Below, one piece after another: positions 33,694-41,672 of a stretch of 64,000 nucleotides of DNA (within the stretch, counting starts at the first letter, position 1; each line of letters starts with the position of its first letter). The notes under the pieces are model-generated. The model had not been told where the DNA came from. It saw nothing but the letters and a program-made list of their open reading frames with translations, and ran no database searches. This stretch comes from Lysobacteraceae bacterium (GTDB lineage: Bacteria > Pseudomonadota > Gammaproteobacteria > Xanthomonadales > Xanthomonadaceae). The position numbers and the translations under genes are program-made. The stretch spans positions 28,645-92,644 of the forward strand of contig JAMLIV010000010.1 in assembly GCA_023954075.1 (NCBI GenBank). Direction: 5' to 3'.

Positions 33694-35435
33694 CCTTCGC
33701 TCATCGCTCCACCGCCATCGCGCTGATCCTGGTCGCCCTGCCCTGCGCGGCGGCCGGCCCGGGTCCGGTCGGGCACGACAACGGCCAGCACCACGCCTGC
33801 ACCGGGTTCCTCGCCTCCCAGCCGGCCGTGATCTGCGTGCGCGCCGGCGCGGCGGCGGGCGGCAGCGGATCGGCCGCCGCGCCGCTGGCGACGATCTCCG
33901 CCGCGATCGCGGGCGCCAAGGCCGGCGACATCGTGCAGGTGGCGGCGGGGACGTATTCCGAGAACGTCGCGCTCGGCGGCTTTGGCGCGCCCAGCGGCAC
34001 GCACCTGACCCTGCTGGGCGGATTCAGCGCCGATTTTTCGGCACGCGATGCCGACCAGCACGCTTCCCGCATCGACGGCGGCCTCACCAATCCCGCGGTG
34101 CAGCTGCATCTGGATTCGAACCAGACCACCGTGCTCGATGGCTTCATCCTCACCCGCGGACGCGGCCTGGGCAGCAGCTGGGCCGACGGCAGCGGCCACG
34201 GCGGCGGTGTCCACGCCGCGCTCGATGGCAACGGCGCGATCGTCATCTCGCACAATCTCATCCACGGCAACTTCAGCAACCAGCACGCCAGCGCCGATTC
34301 GCGCGGCGGCGGCATCCACGCCCACACGCAGGATTGGGGCGGTGCCACCGGCTCGATCCGCATCGAACACAACACCGTGCGCGACAACCAGGCCGGCAAG
34401 GGCGCGGGCATCCACGTGTCCGGGCGGCACGCCGAGCTGCGCCACAATCTGGTGGAGAACAACACCGGGCACCACGACCACGGCGGCGGAATCTATGTCG
34501 CAGCCAACGCGCTGCTGGCCGACAGCATCGTGCGCGGCAACGCGATCGGTGCCACCCAGGGATATGGCTGGGGCGGCGGCGTACTGGTGGCGGGCACCGA
34601 CGCCGAGCTGCGCGGCAACCTCATCACCGGAAACTACGCCCCGACCGCCGGCTCCGGGGTGTTCTGGGACGAGGGCGCGACCGGCACGATGCGCAACGAC
34701 CTCCTTCACCACAACCTGTGCCCGAACGGCAGCCGTTCGGCCGCGGCAATCTACATCGACGGCGGGCCGGGCGGGCCGTCGCAGGTGAACATCGAGAGTA
34801 TTACCGTGGCCGATCACCTCTGCCCCGGCACGGTGCCCGACGGCGCCGCCGTGGTGGTCGAGGACGGCTCTCAGGTCACGGTTCGAAACGCGATCTTCCG
34901 CGGCAACAGCCGCGACTTCGCCACGCTCTCGGGCGGCAGCTTCGCCATCGTCTGGTCGATCACGCAGGAGCCGGGCACAGGCAACTTCCAGGCCGATCCC
35001 CTGTTCGCCGACGCCGGCGGCGGCGACTACCGACTGCGCTCGGCCGCCGGACGCTTCACGCCCGCAGGCTGGGTCATGGATGCGGTGACCAGCCCGGCCA
35101 TCGACGCCGGCGATCCGGCATCCGACCACGCGCTGGAAACCCAGCCCAACGGCGGGCGCATCAACCTCGGTGCCCATGGAAACACGGTCTGGGCGAGCCG
35201 CAGCCCCGGCAGCGACCGGCTCTTCGGCGATGGATTCGAGTCCCAGGCAGCGCGGGAGTCGACAGCCCCGCAGGGCGGAACCCGCGCGGCGGATTCCGCC
35301 GTTGTCGCGCTCATGGCGGAAACGCCTGCGGCGATTCCGCCCTACCCGGGAATCAGCCGCCCCGGCGTGCTTTCAGCGGGGAGCAGCTCCATCGCCATCA
35401 CCACCGCATCCTCGCGCCCCTTGTGCGCCGGGTAG
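33690..35435 (+). CDS. Secreted right-handed beta-helix protein with LFGDGFE motif and tail
   Basis: A 581-residue exported protein. GTG 33690 overlaps the previous stop and gives a good leader (about 1-22, TAIALILVALPCAAA). Many beta-helix rungs follow, for example IVISHNLIHGNFSNQH, SIRIEHNTVRDNQAGK, AELRHNLVENNTGHHD and AELRGNLITGNYA, a choice-of-anchor or polymorphic-membrane-protein style. LFGDGFES (DNA 35220-35243) would be expected at the C-terminus, but the frame runs 62 residues further, through a terminator-like hairpin and 94 bases into the convergent rimI. The tail looks like non-conserved read-through or the result of a lost stop. Confidence 0.75.
   Translation: MTFAHRSTAIALILVALPCAAAGPGPVGHDNGQHHACTGFLASQPAVICVRAGAAAGGSGSAAAPLATISAAIAGAKAGDIVQVAAGTYSENVALGGFGAPSGTHLTLLGGFSADFSARDADQHASRIDGGLTNPAVQLHLDSNQTTVLDGFILTRGRGLGSSWADGSGHGGGVHAALDGNGAIVISHNLIHGNFSNQHASADSRGGGIHAHTQDWGGATGSIRIEHNTVRDNQAGKGAGIHVSGRHAELRHNLVENNTGHHDHGGGIYVAANALLADSIVRGNAIGATQGYGWGGGVLVAGTDAELRGNLITGNYAPTAGSGVFWDEGATGTMRNDLLHHNLCPNGSRSAAAIYIDGGPGGPSQVNIESITVADHLCPGTVPDGAAVVVEDGSQVTVRNAIFRGNSRDFATLSGGSFAIVWSITQEPGTGNFQADPLFADAGGGDYRLRSAAGRFTPAGWVMDAVTSPAIDAGDPASDHALETQPNGGRINLGAHGNTVWASRSPGSDRLFGDGFESQAARESTAPQGGTRAADSAVVALMAETPAAIPPYPGISRPGVLSAGSSSIAITTASSRPLCAG
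35315..35341 (-). terminator. Hairpin terminator-like structure after rimI
   Basis: On the plus strand GGCGGAA (35315-35321) pairs with TTCCGCC (35335-35341), directly abutting the rimI stop codon at 35342-35344. A second palindrome, CGGCGGATTCCGCCG, lies at 35288-35302. They would end the leftward pssA-rimI run; they also fall inside the C-terminal tail of the beta-helix gene. Confidence 0.45.
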
Positions 35436-35842
35436 TAGCCGGGACGGCGGCCGATCTCGTTGAAGCCGATGGATTCATACAAATGCACGGCGGCGAGGTT
35501 TGACGGGCGCACTTCCAGGAATATCCGCTCCACCCGGTGCCAGCGCGCCGCGTCGATGAGGCGCGCGATCAGGTGGCGGCCGTGGCCGCGACCCTGATGC
35601 CGCGGCGCGATGCAGACGTTGAGGATGTGCGCTTCGCCCGCACCCGTCGACAGCACACCGTGGCCGATGATCTTGCCATCACGCTCCAGCACCCAGCAGC
35701 CGTGCCCGGCCAGCAGGCACTCGCGGAAGATGCCCTGGGTCCAGGGAAACTCGTAGGCCGCCAGCTCGTTCTGCATCACCGTTTCCAGATCGGTGGTGCG
35801 CATCGCCCGCAGGGTGGTGGCGCAGGACGGGACGACGCTCAT
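35342..35842 (-). CDS. rimI: Ribosomal protein S18-alanine N-acetyltransferase RimI
   Basis: GNAT-fold enzyme that acetylates the N-terminal alanine of S18. The 166-residue product has the acetyl-CoA pyrophosphate-binding loop IAPRHQGRGHGRHLIARLI (Q/RxxGxG/A type) and the RimI-typical ending VRPSNLAAVHLYESIGFNEIG followed by RRPGYYPAHKGREDAVVM. ATG 35842 overlaps the stop of the HolD-like gene by 4 bases (ATGA). The 3' end overlaps the tail of the convergent beta-helix gene. Confidence 0.94.
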   Translation of the reverse strand: MSVVPSCATTLRAMRTTDLETVMQNELAAYEFPWTQGIFRECLLAGHGCWVLERDGKIIGHGVLSTGAGEAHILNVCIAPRHQGRGHGRHLIARLIDAARWHRVERIFLEVRPSNLAAVHLYESIGFNEIGRRPGYYPAHKGREDAVVMAMELLPAESTPGRLIPG

Positions 35843-36336
35843 CGGACCGCCTCGCGCAGCTGCCGCCGCAAGCGGCGCAGCTGCGGCCAGGCGATGCGCT
35901 TTTCCAGCGCGTCGCGCAGACGCGCGAGGGCGGGCAGGCGCAGCGCGCCGCGCGCCGCGTCCACGCCAAAGGCCAGCATCGGAATGCCTTCGGGCGGCGC
36001 GCCGCCGGATACCCACTGCACCTGCGCGACGGTGAGTCCGAGGCTGGCGAGCAGGTCATCCAGCAGCCGCGCATCCGGCCCCGGCGCGGGCCAGGCGCCG
36101 CTGCCCGCGACGCAAAGCCTGATCGTGCGTTCCGCGGGTGGATCGACGGCACCACGCGCGGCTGCGCGAGCCGGGGTTTCGCTGCCGGCGCGCGGCGCAG
36201 GAACCGGTGCCCCGGGCCGGACGGCGTCGCGCCGGACCATCGGCACCAAGCCCAGCGCCTCCAGATGCGCACGCTGCAGCGCGCCGAACCGGCTGCCGTC
36301 CTTGCTGCCTGCCACCGCCGCTCCCTCGCCCATCAT
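35839..36336 (-). CDS. Putative DNA polymerase III psi subunit (HolD-like)
   Basis: A 165-residue protein without strong family motifs. It sits directly before rimI with a 4-base overlap, as holD does in E. coli. Colinear similarity to HolD can be seen: an opening AHLEALGLVPMVRRDAV like the psi LGI-x-W-RRP segment, a central RTIRLCVAGSGAWPAPGPDA with LLDDLLASLGLTVAQVQWV, and a final LARLRDALEKRIAWPQLRRL. Psi bridges chi and the clamp-loader. The middle (40-70) is proline/alanine rich. An in-frame second Met is at 36333. Identification rests mainly on position and weak similarity. Confidence 0.5.
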   Translation of the reverse strand: MMGEGAAVAGSKDGSRFGALQRAHLEALGLVPMVRRDAVRPGAPVPAPRAGSETPARAAARGAVDPPAERTIRLCVAGSGAWPAPGPDARLLDDLLASLGLTVAQVQWVSGGAPPEGIPMLAFGVDAARGALRLPALARLRDALEKRIAWPQLRRLRRQLREAVR

Positions 36337-36344
36337 GCGCCCAC

Positions 36345-36986
36345 CTATCGCATCCGCACCGCATCATTGCCCGCTGCGGCGCGACGCGCGCGTTCGGCGA
36401 GATCGGCGATGAACTCGCCGTGGATCTGATCCAGCGCCTGGCCGTAGGCGCGCACCGAATCGGCCACCCGGTCACCGGCGGCCGGAAGCTGGCGGTGGTA
36501 CTCGCCGATCACCCACGGGCGTCCGCCGCCGGGCGGCTCGGCACGCAGCACGAGGCTGACCGCCACCTCCCAGCCCGTGTCCGTGCGTACCCGGTCGAGC
36601 CGCGCGATGCGCCCGTGCACGCGCAGCACCTCCAGCCGCGTCGGCAGCCGGTCGGTAACCACCCGCGCGATGCCCGAGGCCCGCAGGTCCGCCACCAGCC
36701 GGCGCTGCAGCAGGCGCACGGGCGGGTCGATCCAGAGCTGGTAGTGGTAGGCGCGCAGCCGATCGGCCTGCGCATCGAGCGTGTAGATCAGCGCCTGATC
36801 GGAATACAGGCCGTCGGCGGTAAAGGTTTCCACCACGATCGGCAGTTCGACCAGCGGTGCGTCCAGGCGCTCGCGCGGCACCGGTTCGGGCAACCGGTAC
36901 CAGGTGGTTTCCGGGGCGCTGGGCACGCCGGCGCAGCCAGCCAGCAGCGCGGCAAGAAGGAGGACCAGCGGGATGCAGCGATTCAT
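36345..36986 (-). CDS. ABC-type transport auxiliary lipoprotein (PqiC-like)
   Basis: A 213-residue predicted outer-membrane lipoprotein with signal peptide and lipobox LAGC, lipidated Cys18. The body resembles the ABC-transport auxiliary family (PF03886), which accompanies MCE transport systems: PLVELPIVVETFTADGLYSDQALIYTLDA near residues 44-72 and RAYHYQLWIDPPVRLLQRRL (77-96). It overlaps the MCE gene by 4 bases. In this operon it takes the place of the periplasmic MlaC carrier, as PqiC does in the Pqi system; it may receive lipids at the outer membrane. Confidence 0.82.
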   Translation of the reverse strand: MNRCIPLVLLLAALLAGCAGVPSAPETTWYRLPEPVPRERLDAPLVELPIVVETFTADGLYSDQALIYTLDAQADRLRAYHYQLWIDPPVRLLQRRLVADLRASGIARVVTDRLPTRLEVLRVHGRIARLDRVRTDTGWEVAVSLVLRAEPPGGGRPWVIGEYHRQLPAAGDRVADSVRAYGQALDQIHGEFIADLAERARRAAAGNDAVRMR

Positions 36987-37900
36987 TTCTCCTCCCCCTC
37001 ATCGGCCTTGGGGCTGAACAGCAGGCGGTTCGGGTTGCGCCGGATCTCGCGGGCGAATTCGTCGAAATTGCGGCTGGAGGAATCCAGGTGGTGCGCCACC
37101 GAATCCATGCGCTGGGCAAGCGTCCCCACGACGCGCTCCAGATCCGTCACCACCTGCCGGATGTCGGGCCGGTTTTCCGCGAGCGCCGCGTTGAGTCCGG
37201 TGACCAGTTCGCGGGTTTGCGCGTGGGTCTCGCGCAGATCGGCGGCCAGGCTGCGCAAGTCGGCGAGGGTGCCGCCGATGGCTTGCCGATTGTCCTCCCC
37301 GACCAGGGCGTTGACCTGATCGGCGGCATGGTTGAGGCGCGCCAGCAGCGCCTGGGTCTCGGTCACCAACGGCGGCAGGCCGGTGTCGATGGAGCCGGAA
37401 ATCGATTCCACCCGGGTTGCCAGGGTCTCGGCCAGCGGACGCAGCCGGTCGCGGGTCAGGATGGTGAGCTCGTCGGCCAGCTCGTTCATGGCGGCGAACA
37501 CGTCGCCCCCGGTTTCGCTCGCCAGCTCCGCGCCCGATGCGAGCATCACGGCGCTCTGGCCGCCGCGGATGGCGATGCGCACGTCGGCCAGGAGCCCGCT
37601 GGCCTGGAGCTGGGCCACGCTGTCCTCGGGAATCGGCCAGTCGCTGCGCAGCGCCAGTTCGACCCGGTAGCGCAGCACGGCGGCGCGCTCGGGCACGATG
37701 TCGGCCACCTGCCCGATGCGAAATCCCTGGTACAGCACCGGCGCGCCGAAGCGCAGGCCGGTGACGTTGTCGAAATGGGCGTGGTAGCGCGTGCTGGCAC
37801 CGCGGCTGCCGGTGATGGCCATGAGGGTGGACAGCAGCAGTGCGAACGCCACCACCACGGCCAGGCCGATCAAGGTGTAGTTGGCGGTATCGCGCCTCAT
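36983..37900 (-). CDS. MCE-domain protein, MlaD/PqiB-type substrate-binding subunit
   Basis: A 305-residue membrane-anchored MCE protein of a phospholipid ABC transporter. One N-terminal helix (about 8-30, ANYTLIGLAVVVAFALLLST) is followed by an MCE domain at about 38-115 (HFDNVTGLRFGAPVLYQGFRIGQV...). The rest is a long alpha-helical and probably coiled-coil tail (about 140-290), unlike the short tail of E. coli MlaD. Start ATG 37900 (MRRDTANYTLIG) matches the family opening. It overlaps the auxiliary lipoprotein gene and follows the ATPase gene by 34 bases. Confidence 0.9.
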   Translation of the reverse strand: MRRDTANYTLIGLAVVVAFALLLSTLMAITGSRGASTRYHAHFDNVTGLRFGAPVLYQGFRIGQVADIVPERAAVLRYRVELALRSDWPIPEDSVAQLQASGLLADVRIAIRGGQSAVMLASGAELASETGGDVFAAMNELADELTILTRDRLRPLAETLATRVESISGSIDTGLPPLVTETQALLARLNHAADQVNALVGEDNRQAIGGTLADLRSLAADLRETHAQTRELVTGLNAALAENRPDIRQVVTDLERVVGTLAQRMDSVAHHLDSSSRNFDEFAREIRRNPNRLLFSPKADEGEEK

Positions 37901-37934
37901 CGCCGCGCCGCCCAACGCTTCTGGTACGGGTTCA

Positions 37935-38765
37935 TCACGCTTCCTCCTCGGTCAGCCGGCGCAGGTAGGCATCCACGTCCACCTCCACTTCGCGCGGGCG
38001 GCGGTTGAGCAGGTCCTGGATGCGCTCATTGTCGCTGGCCCGCACCTGGGCCATGGTTCCGGTCATCAGTACGCGTCCGTGGTCGAGCACGGTAATGGTA
38101 TCGGCAATCTTGAACGCCGACTCCAGCTCGTGGGTGACCACGACGATGGTCATGCGCATGGCGTCGCGCAGTTGCAGGATCAGTTCGTCCAGCTCGGCGG
38201 AAACCACCGGGTCGAGCCCGGCGGAGGGCTCGTCGAAGAACATCAGGCGCGGGTCCATCACGATGGCGCGGGCCAGCGCGGCGCGCTTGACCATGCCACC
38301 GGAAAGCTGGCTGGGCATGAGATCCTGGAAACCGCCGAGGTTGACCACTTCCAGCTTCAGCCGGCTCATGATGCGGATGGTGTTTTCGTCAAGCCGGGTG
38401 TGCTCGCGCAGCGGCAGGGCAACGTTGTCGCCCACCGTCATCGAGGTGAACAGCGCGCCACCCTGGAAGCTGACGCCGATCCTGCGCCGCAGCGCGAGAA
38501 GCTCGCGCGCGCCGGCCCGCGCCAGGTCCGTGCCGAGCAGCCGCACCGCACCGGCGCGCGGCTTCTGCAATCCGATCAGGTGCCGCAGGAGCGTGCTCTT
38601 GCCCGAGCCCGAGCCGCCCATCACCACCCGGATCTCGCCCGGCGCCACGGAAAAATCCACCCCGTGCAGCACCTGCCGGCGCCCGTACCAGGCGTCGAGG
38701 CCGCGGACGTCGATGATGGGCTCCGCCGACGCGGGAATCGGGAGTGGGGAGTCGGGAATCGTCAT
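37935..38765 (-). CDS. MlaF-type ABC transporter ATP-binding protein
   Basis: Cytoplasmic ATPase of the MCE phospholipid transporter. The 276-residue product has Walker A GGSGSGKST (about 55-63), signature LSGGMVKRAALARAI, Walker B RLMFFDEPSAGLDP and the switch His in VVTHELESA, matching the Ttg2A/MlaF class. The first 15 codons after ATG 38765 (TIPDSPLPIPASAEP) come from the arm of an intergenic repeat cassette, so the ancestral start may have been near residue 16 (PIIDVRGLDAWYG). A longer frame start at 38840 is possible but lies fully in the cassette. Confidence 0.92.
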   Translation of the reverse strand: MTIPDSPLPIPASAEPIIDVRGLDAWYGRRQVLHGVDFSVAPGEIRVVMGGSGSGKSTLLRHLIGLQKPRAGAVRLLGTDLARAGARELLALRRRIGVSFQGGALFTSMTVGDNVALPLREHTRLDENTIRIMSRLKLEVVNLGGFQDLMPSQLSGGMVKRAALARAIVMDPRLMFFDEPSAGLDPVVSAELDELILQLRDAMRMTIVVVTHELESAFKIADTITVLDHGRVLMTGTMAQVRASDNERIQDLLNRRPREVEVDVDAYLRRLTEEEA

Positions 38766-38880
38766 GGCGCGCGCCCATCGGCCCCAGTCGCGCAAACAGC
38801 GGGGGCATCTGGCTCCCTGCACGCGCGATGCGCCTCGCAAGCCCCGCCCACTCCCGATTCCCCTTTCCCCATTTCCGCCC
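38731..38880 (+). repeat. Intergenic inverted-end cassette, copy C (mlaE-mlaF)
   Basis: The left arm starting at 38731 reads GCGGGAATCGGGAGTGGGG. The right arm around 38846-38863 reads GCCCACTCCCGATTCCCC, its reverse complement. The cassette fills the gap between the mlaE stop (38881) and mlaF, and its left arm extends into the mlaF N-terminal codons. Confidence 0.7.
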
Positions 38881-39678
38881 TCACCGATTCAAAAAAAACG
38901 AAAACAGCATGTCGGCCAGCACCAGGGCGCTGATCGACAGCACCACGGCGCGGGTGGTGGCGCGGCCGACGCCTTCGGCACCGCCGCTGACCGAGAAGCC
39001 CACGCTGGTACCGATGAGGGCGATCAGCAGGCCGAACACCACGCTCTTGGAAAGCCCTTCCCACACGTCGCGCGGGGTCATGAGTTCGAGCGTCTGGCCC
39101 AGGTAGCCGGACAGGCTCAGATCCAGCGGGCCCATCGAGTACAGGCCGGCGCCGAGGATGGCCACGGCATCGGCCAGGATCGTCAGTACCGGCAGCATCA
39201 CCAGCATCGCCAGCAGCGCCGGCGCGACCAGATAACGCACCGGATCCACCCCGATCACGGCGAGCGCGTCCACCTCCTGCGACACCACCATCGAACCCAG
39301 TCGTGCGGCCAGCGCCGAGCCGCTGCGCCCCGCCACCACGATGCCGGTGATCAGCGCGCCGAACTCGCGCATGATCGACTTGGTGGAGGCCACCACCACC
39401 TGACTCTGCGCGCCGAACTCCGCCAGTGCGGCGATGAACTGGATGCCCAGCATCACGCCCACCGTCATCGCGAGCAGGCAGACGATGGGAATGGCGTCCA
39501 CGCCGATCTGGCGCATCTGCTCCAGCACCATGCGCGGGCGCACCGGCTGGCCCACGCGCCAGCCCAGGACCAGGAACCAGAGCGACTCGAACAGGAGGCT
39601 GGTGCCATAGCCGATCTCCGACACCACCGTGACGGTGCGCCTGCCGATGCGTTCGAGGCCGGCGAAGATCGCTTCCAC
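38881..39678 (-). CDS. MlaE-family ABC transporter permease
   Basis: Inner-membrane permease of the MCE phospholipid transporter, 265 residues, starting at GTG 39678, three bases after the STAS gene stop. The MlaE (PF02405) signatures are present: an amphipathic N-terminal helix, then GYGTSLLFESLWFLV, TVGVMLGIQFIAAL, FGALITGIVVAGRSGSALAA, the conserved EVDALAVIGVDPVRYLVAPA and VFGLLIALIGTSVGF. It lacks a fused N-terminal STAS domain, which fits the separate STAS gene immediately upstream. Confidence 0.92.
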   Translation of the reverse strand: MEAIFAGLERIGRRTVTVVSEIGYGTSLLFESLWFLVLGWRVGQPVRPRMVLEQMRQIGVDAIPIVCLLAMTVGVMLGIQFIAALAEFGAQSQVVVASTKSIMREFGALITGIVVAGRSGSALAARLGSMVVSQEVDALAVIGVDPVRYLVAPALLAMLVMLPVLTILADAVAILGAGLYSMGPLDLSLSGYLGQTLELMTPRDVWEGLSKSVVFGLLIALIGTSVGFSVSGGAEGVGRATTRAVVLSISALVLADMLFSFFLNR

Positions 39679-39681
39679 GGC

Positions 39682-39999
39682 TCAGTCCGCCGCCCCCGTG
39701 CGGATGGTGAACACGCGGTCCAGCCGCGCCAGCTTCAGCACCGCCAGCACCGGCGCGCTGACGTTCACCAGCTCGAACGGCTGGCCGCGTCCGCGGGCGT
39801 TCTGGAATCCTTCCACCAGCGCCGCGATGCCGGAAGAATCGATGTAGCTGACCTGGGCCAGGTCCACCGCCACGCGCGGCGCGCGCTCGAGCGCGCCAAG
39901 CACCTCGCGCCGCACCTGCGCCGACCACGACAGGTCCACCTCGCCGCCGAGCACCACGACGGCGCAGTCGCCGTCGATCCGGGTATCGCACTGGCTCAT
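39682..39999 (-). CDS. STAS-domain protein (MlaB / anti-sigma-factor-antagonist type)
   Basis: A 105-residue single STAS domain. The conserved loop is VSYIDSSGIAALVEG with Ser55/Ser56, the residues that are phosphorylated in SpoIIAA/RsbV-type antagonists. The domain also fits MlaB, the STAS subunit that binds MlaF. Its ATG overlaps the upstream phosphatase/kinase gene by 4 bases, and mlaE follows after 3 bases. It could therefore be both a partner-switch substrate and the STAS subunit of the transporter. Confidence 0.88.
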   Translation of the reverse strand: MSQCDTRIDGDCAVVVLGGEVDLSWSAQVRREVLGALERAPRVAVDLAQVSYIDSSGIAALVEGFQNARGRGQPFELVNVSAPVLAVLKLARLDRVFTIRTGAAD

Positions 40000-41672
40000 C
40001 GGGTTTCCTCCTCTGGCAGCAGGTGCTTGACCATGCGAAGACGGTTGCCGCAGCGCCCCTCGCGCGGCTCCAGCGACCAGTCATCCATCAGGCTGTCGAT
40101 CAGGTTGAGCCCCAGCCCGCCGGGTCGGCACTCGGACAGATCGCGCGGCACCAGCGTGCCATCTTCGACGCAGGGAGCGCTGTCGAGCAGCTCGAACACC
40201 AGGTCGTCGCCCTCGCGCGTCAGGTTCAGCTGGATCAGCGCGTCGGCACCGCCGGCGTGTCCGTGCCGGATGATATTGGTGCAGGCCTCGTCCACCGCCA
40301 GCACCAGCGCCTGACGCAGCGCGACATCCACGCCGGCGCGCGCGAGCGCCGCGGCCAGGGCGTGGCGCACGGCGGCCATTTCACTCGCCTGGGCCGGGAA
40401 GCTGCGTTCCAGCAGCAGGGTTTCGGAGCAGGGTGGGTCGCCGCTGATCAGCATCAGGGTGATGTCGTCGGTGACCCGCAGCCCGCGCAGGTGGCGCGCC
40501 AGCGCGCGCAGGCGCGCCTCGGGCACCAGATCGCCCAGCCCCTGCAGCAGCGCCTGCACCCGCTCCACGCCGAGCGGAACGCCATCGGCATCGCGCACGT
40601 CGGTGACGCCATCGGAGTAGAGGTACAGGCTGGCATCGGCGAGCTGTGTGCGCTGCTCGGGGAACACCATCCGGCGCAGGATTCCCAGCGGCGGGCCCTC
40701 GGCCTCGAACACCTCTGCCGAGCCGTCGGACGCCACGCGCACCAGCGGCGGGAAGCCGGCGTTGGCCCACACCGCCTCGCGCGTGGCGGGGTCGTAGTGG
40801 CCGGCCGCGGCGCACACGAACATGCCCGGCGTGATCGCCTCGCCCAGCTCGTCGTTGACCCGCGCCAGCCAGTCGCCCGGGCGCAGCCCTTCCTTGCCGG
40901 CCCAGCGCAACAGGCTGGCGCAGCGCACCATCAGGAAGGCCGCGTCCAGGCCCTTGCCCGCCACGTCGCCCACGGTGAACGCGATGCGCCCGTCCGGCAG
41001 GTCGAAGAAATCGTAGAAGTCCCCGGAAATCTCCTGCGCCGCCAGGTTCAGCGCGCGCAGCGGATAGCTGCCGCGCCGACGCCGCGGCAGCATCGAGCGC
41101 TGCAACCGCCGGGCCATGCCCAGCTCGCGCCGGATGCGCTGCTGTTCCACCAGTTCGCCAGCCATGCGCGCAGTGTTGAGCGCCAGCGCCATCGGGGCAG
41201 CCAGCAGCCGCAGCGCGTCCAGGTCCGCCTCCTCGAACAGCGCGTCGCCGCGCTTGTTGATGGCCTCGATCGCACCGATCACGCCCTGTGCGGTCACCAG
41301 CGGCGCGCACAGCACGCTGCGGGTGCGAAATCCGGTGCCGGTATCGATACTGGTGGCGAAATCCGGGTCGGCGTAGGCGTCGCGCACCATCTGCGACTGG
41401 TTTCGCGCGACCGTCCGCCCGACGATACCCTGACCCACCGGAATACGCAGGCCGAGGATGTCCACCGGCCCCTGGCAGGCACGGCACTCCAGCGTCTGTC
41501 CATCCTCGGACAGCAGGAACACGCTGACCGCCTCGGCGTCGAGATAGCGCGCCACGAAGCCTGCCGAATCGCGCAAGGTGCGCGTGAGGTCCACCGATAC
41601 CGCAAGCTGCTGGCTGACCTCGGCCAGCAGGGTCAGCAATCCGTTCCGCGCCGTGGTCGCGGTGGTGGTCAT
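39996..41672 (-). CDS. GAF / SpoIIE-type PP2C phosphatase / HATPase (RsbW-like) fusion
   Basis: A 558-residue cytoplasmic signalling protein. Residues about 15-175 form a GAF sensor (SVFLLSEDGQTLECRACQG, PVGQGIVGRTV). A short coiled helix leads to a PP2C domain at about 195-400 with intact metal residues in ISGDFYDFF, VGDVAGKGLDAAF, YSDGVTD and TDDITLM. The end (about 420-558) is an RsbW-like kinase ATPase fold with N-box AVDEACTNIIRHGH and G2 box PGGLGLNLID; the G1 box reads LLDSAP without the usual Gly. It can thus in principle both dephosphorylate and phosphorylate a STAS protein, and one is encoded directly after it. It overlaps pssA by 4 bases. Confidence 0.9.
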   Translation of the reverse strand: MTTTATTARNGLLTLLAEVSQQLAVSVDLTRTLRDSAGFVARYLDAEAVSVFLLSEDGQTLECRACQGPVDILGLRIPVGQGIVGRTVARNQSQMVRDAYADPDFATSIDTGTGFRTRSVLCAPLVTAQGVIGAIEAINKRGDALFEEADLDALRLLAAPMALALNTARMAGELVEQQRIRRELGMARRLQRSMLPRRRRGSYPLRALNLAAQEISGDFYDFFDLPDGRIAFTVGDVAGKGLDAAFLMVRCASLLRWAGKEGLRPGDWLARVNDELGEAITPGMFVCAAAGHYDPATREAVWANAGFPPLVRVASDGSAEVFEAEGPPLGILRRMVFPEQRTQLADASLYLYSDGVTDVRDADGVPLGVERVQALLQGLGDLVPEARLRALARHLRGLRVTDDITLMLISGDPPCSETLLLERSFPAQASEMAAVRHALAAALARAGVDVALRQALVLAVDEACTNIIRHGHAGGADALIQLNLTREGDDLVFELLDSAPCVEDGTLVPRDLSECRPGGLGLNLIDSLMDDWSLEPREGRCGNRLRMVKHLLPEEETR

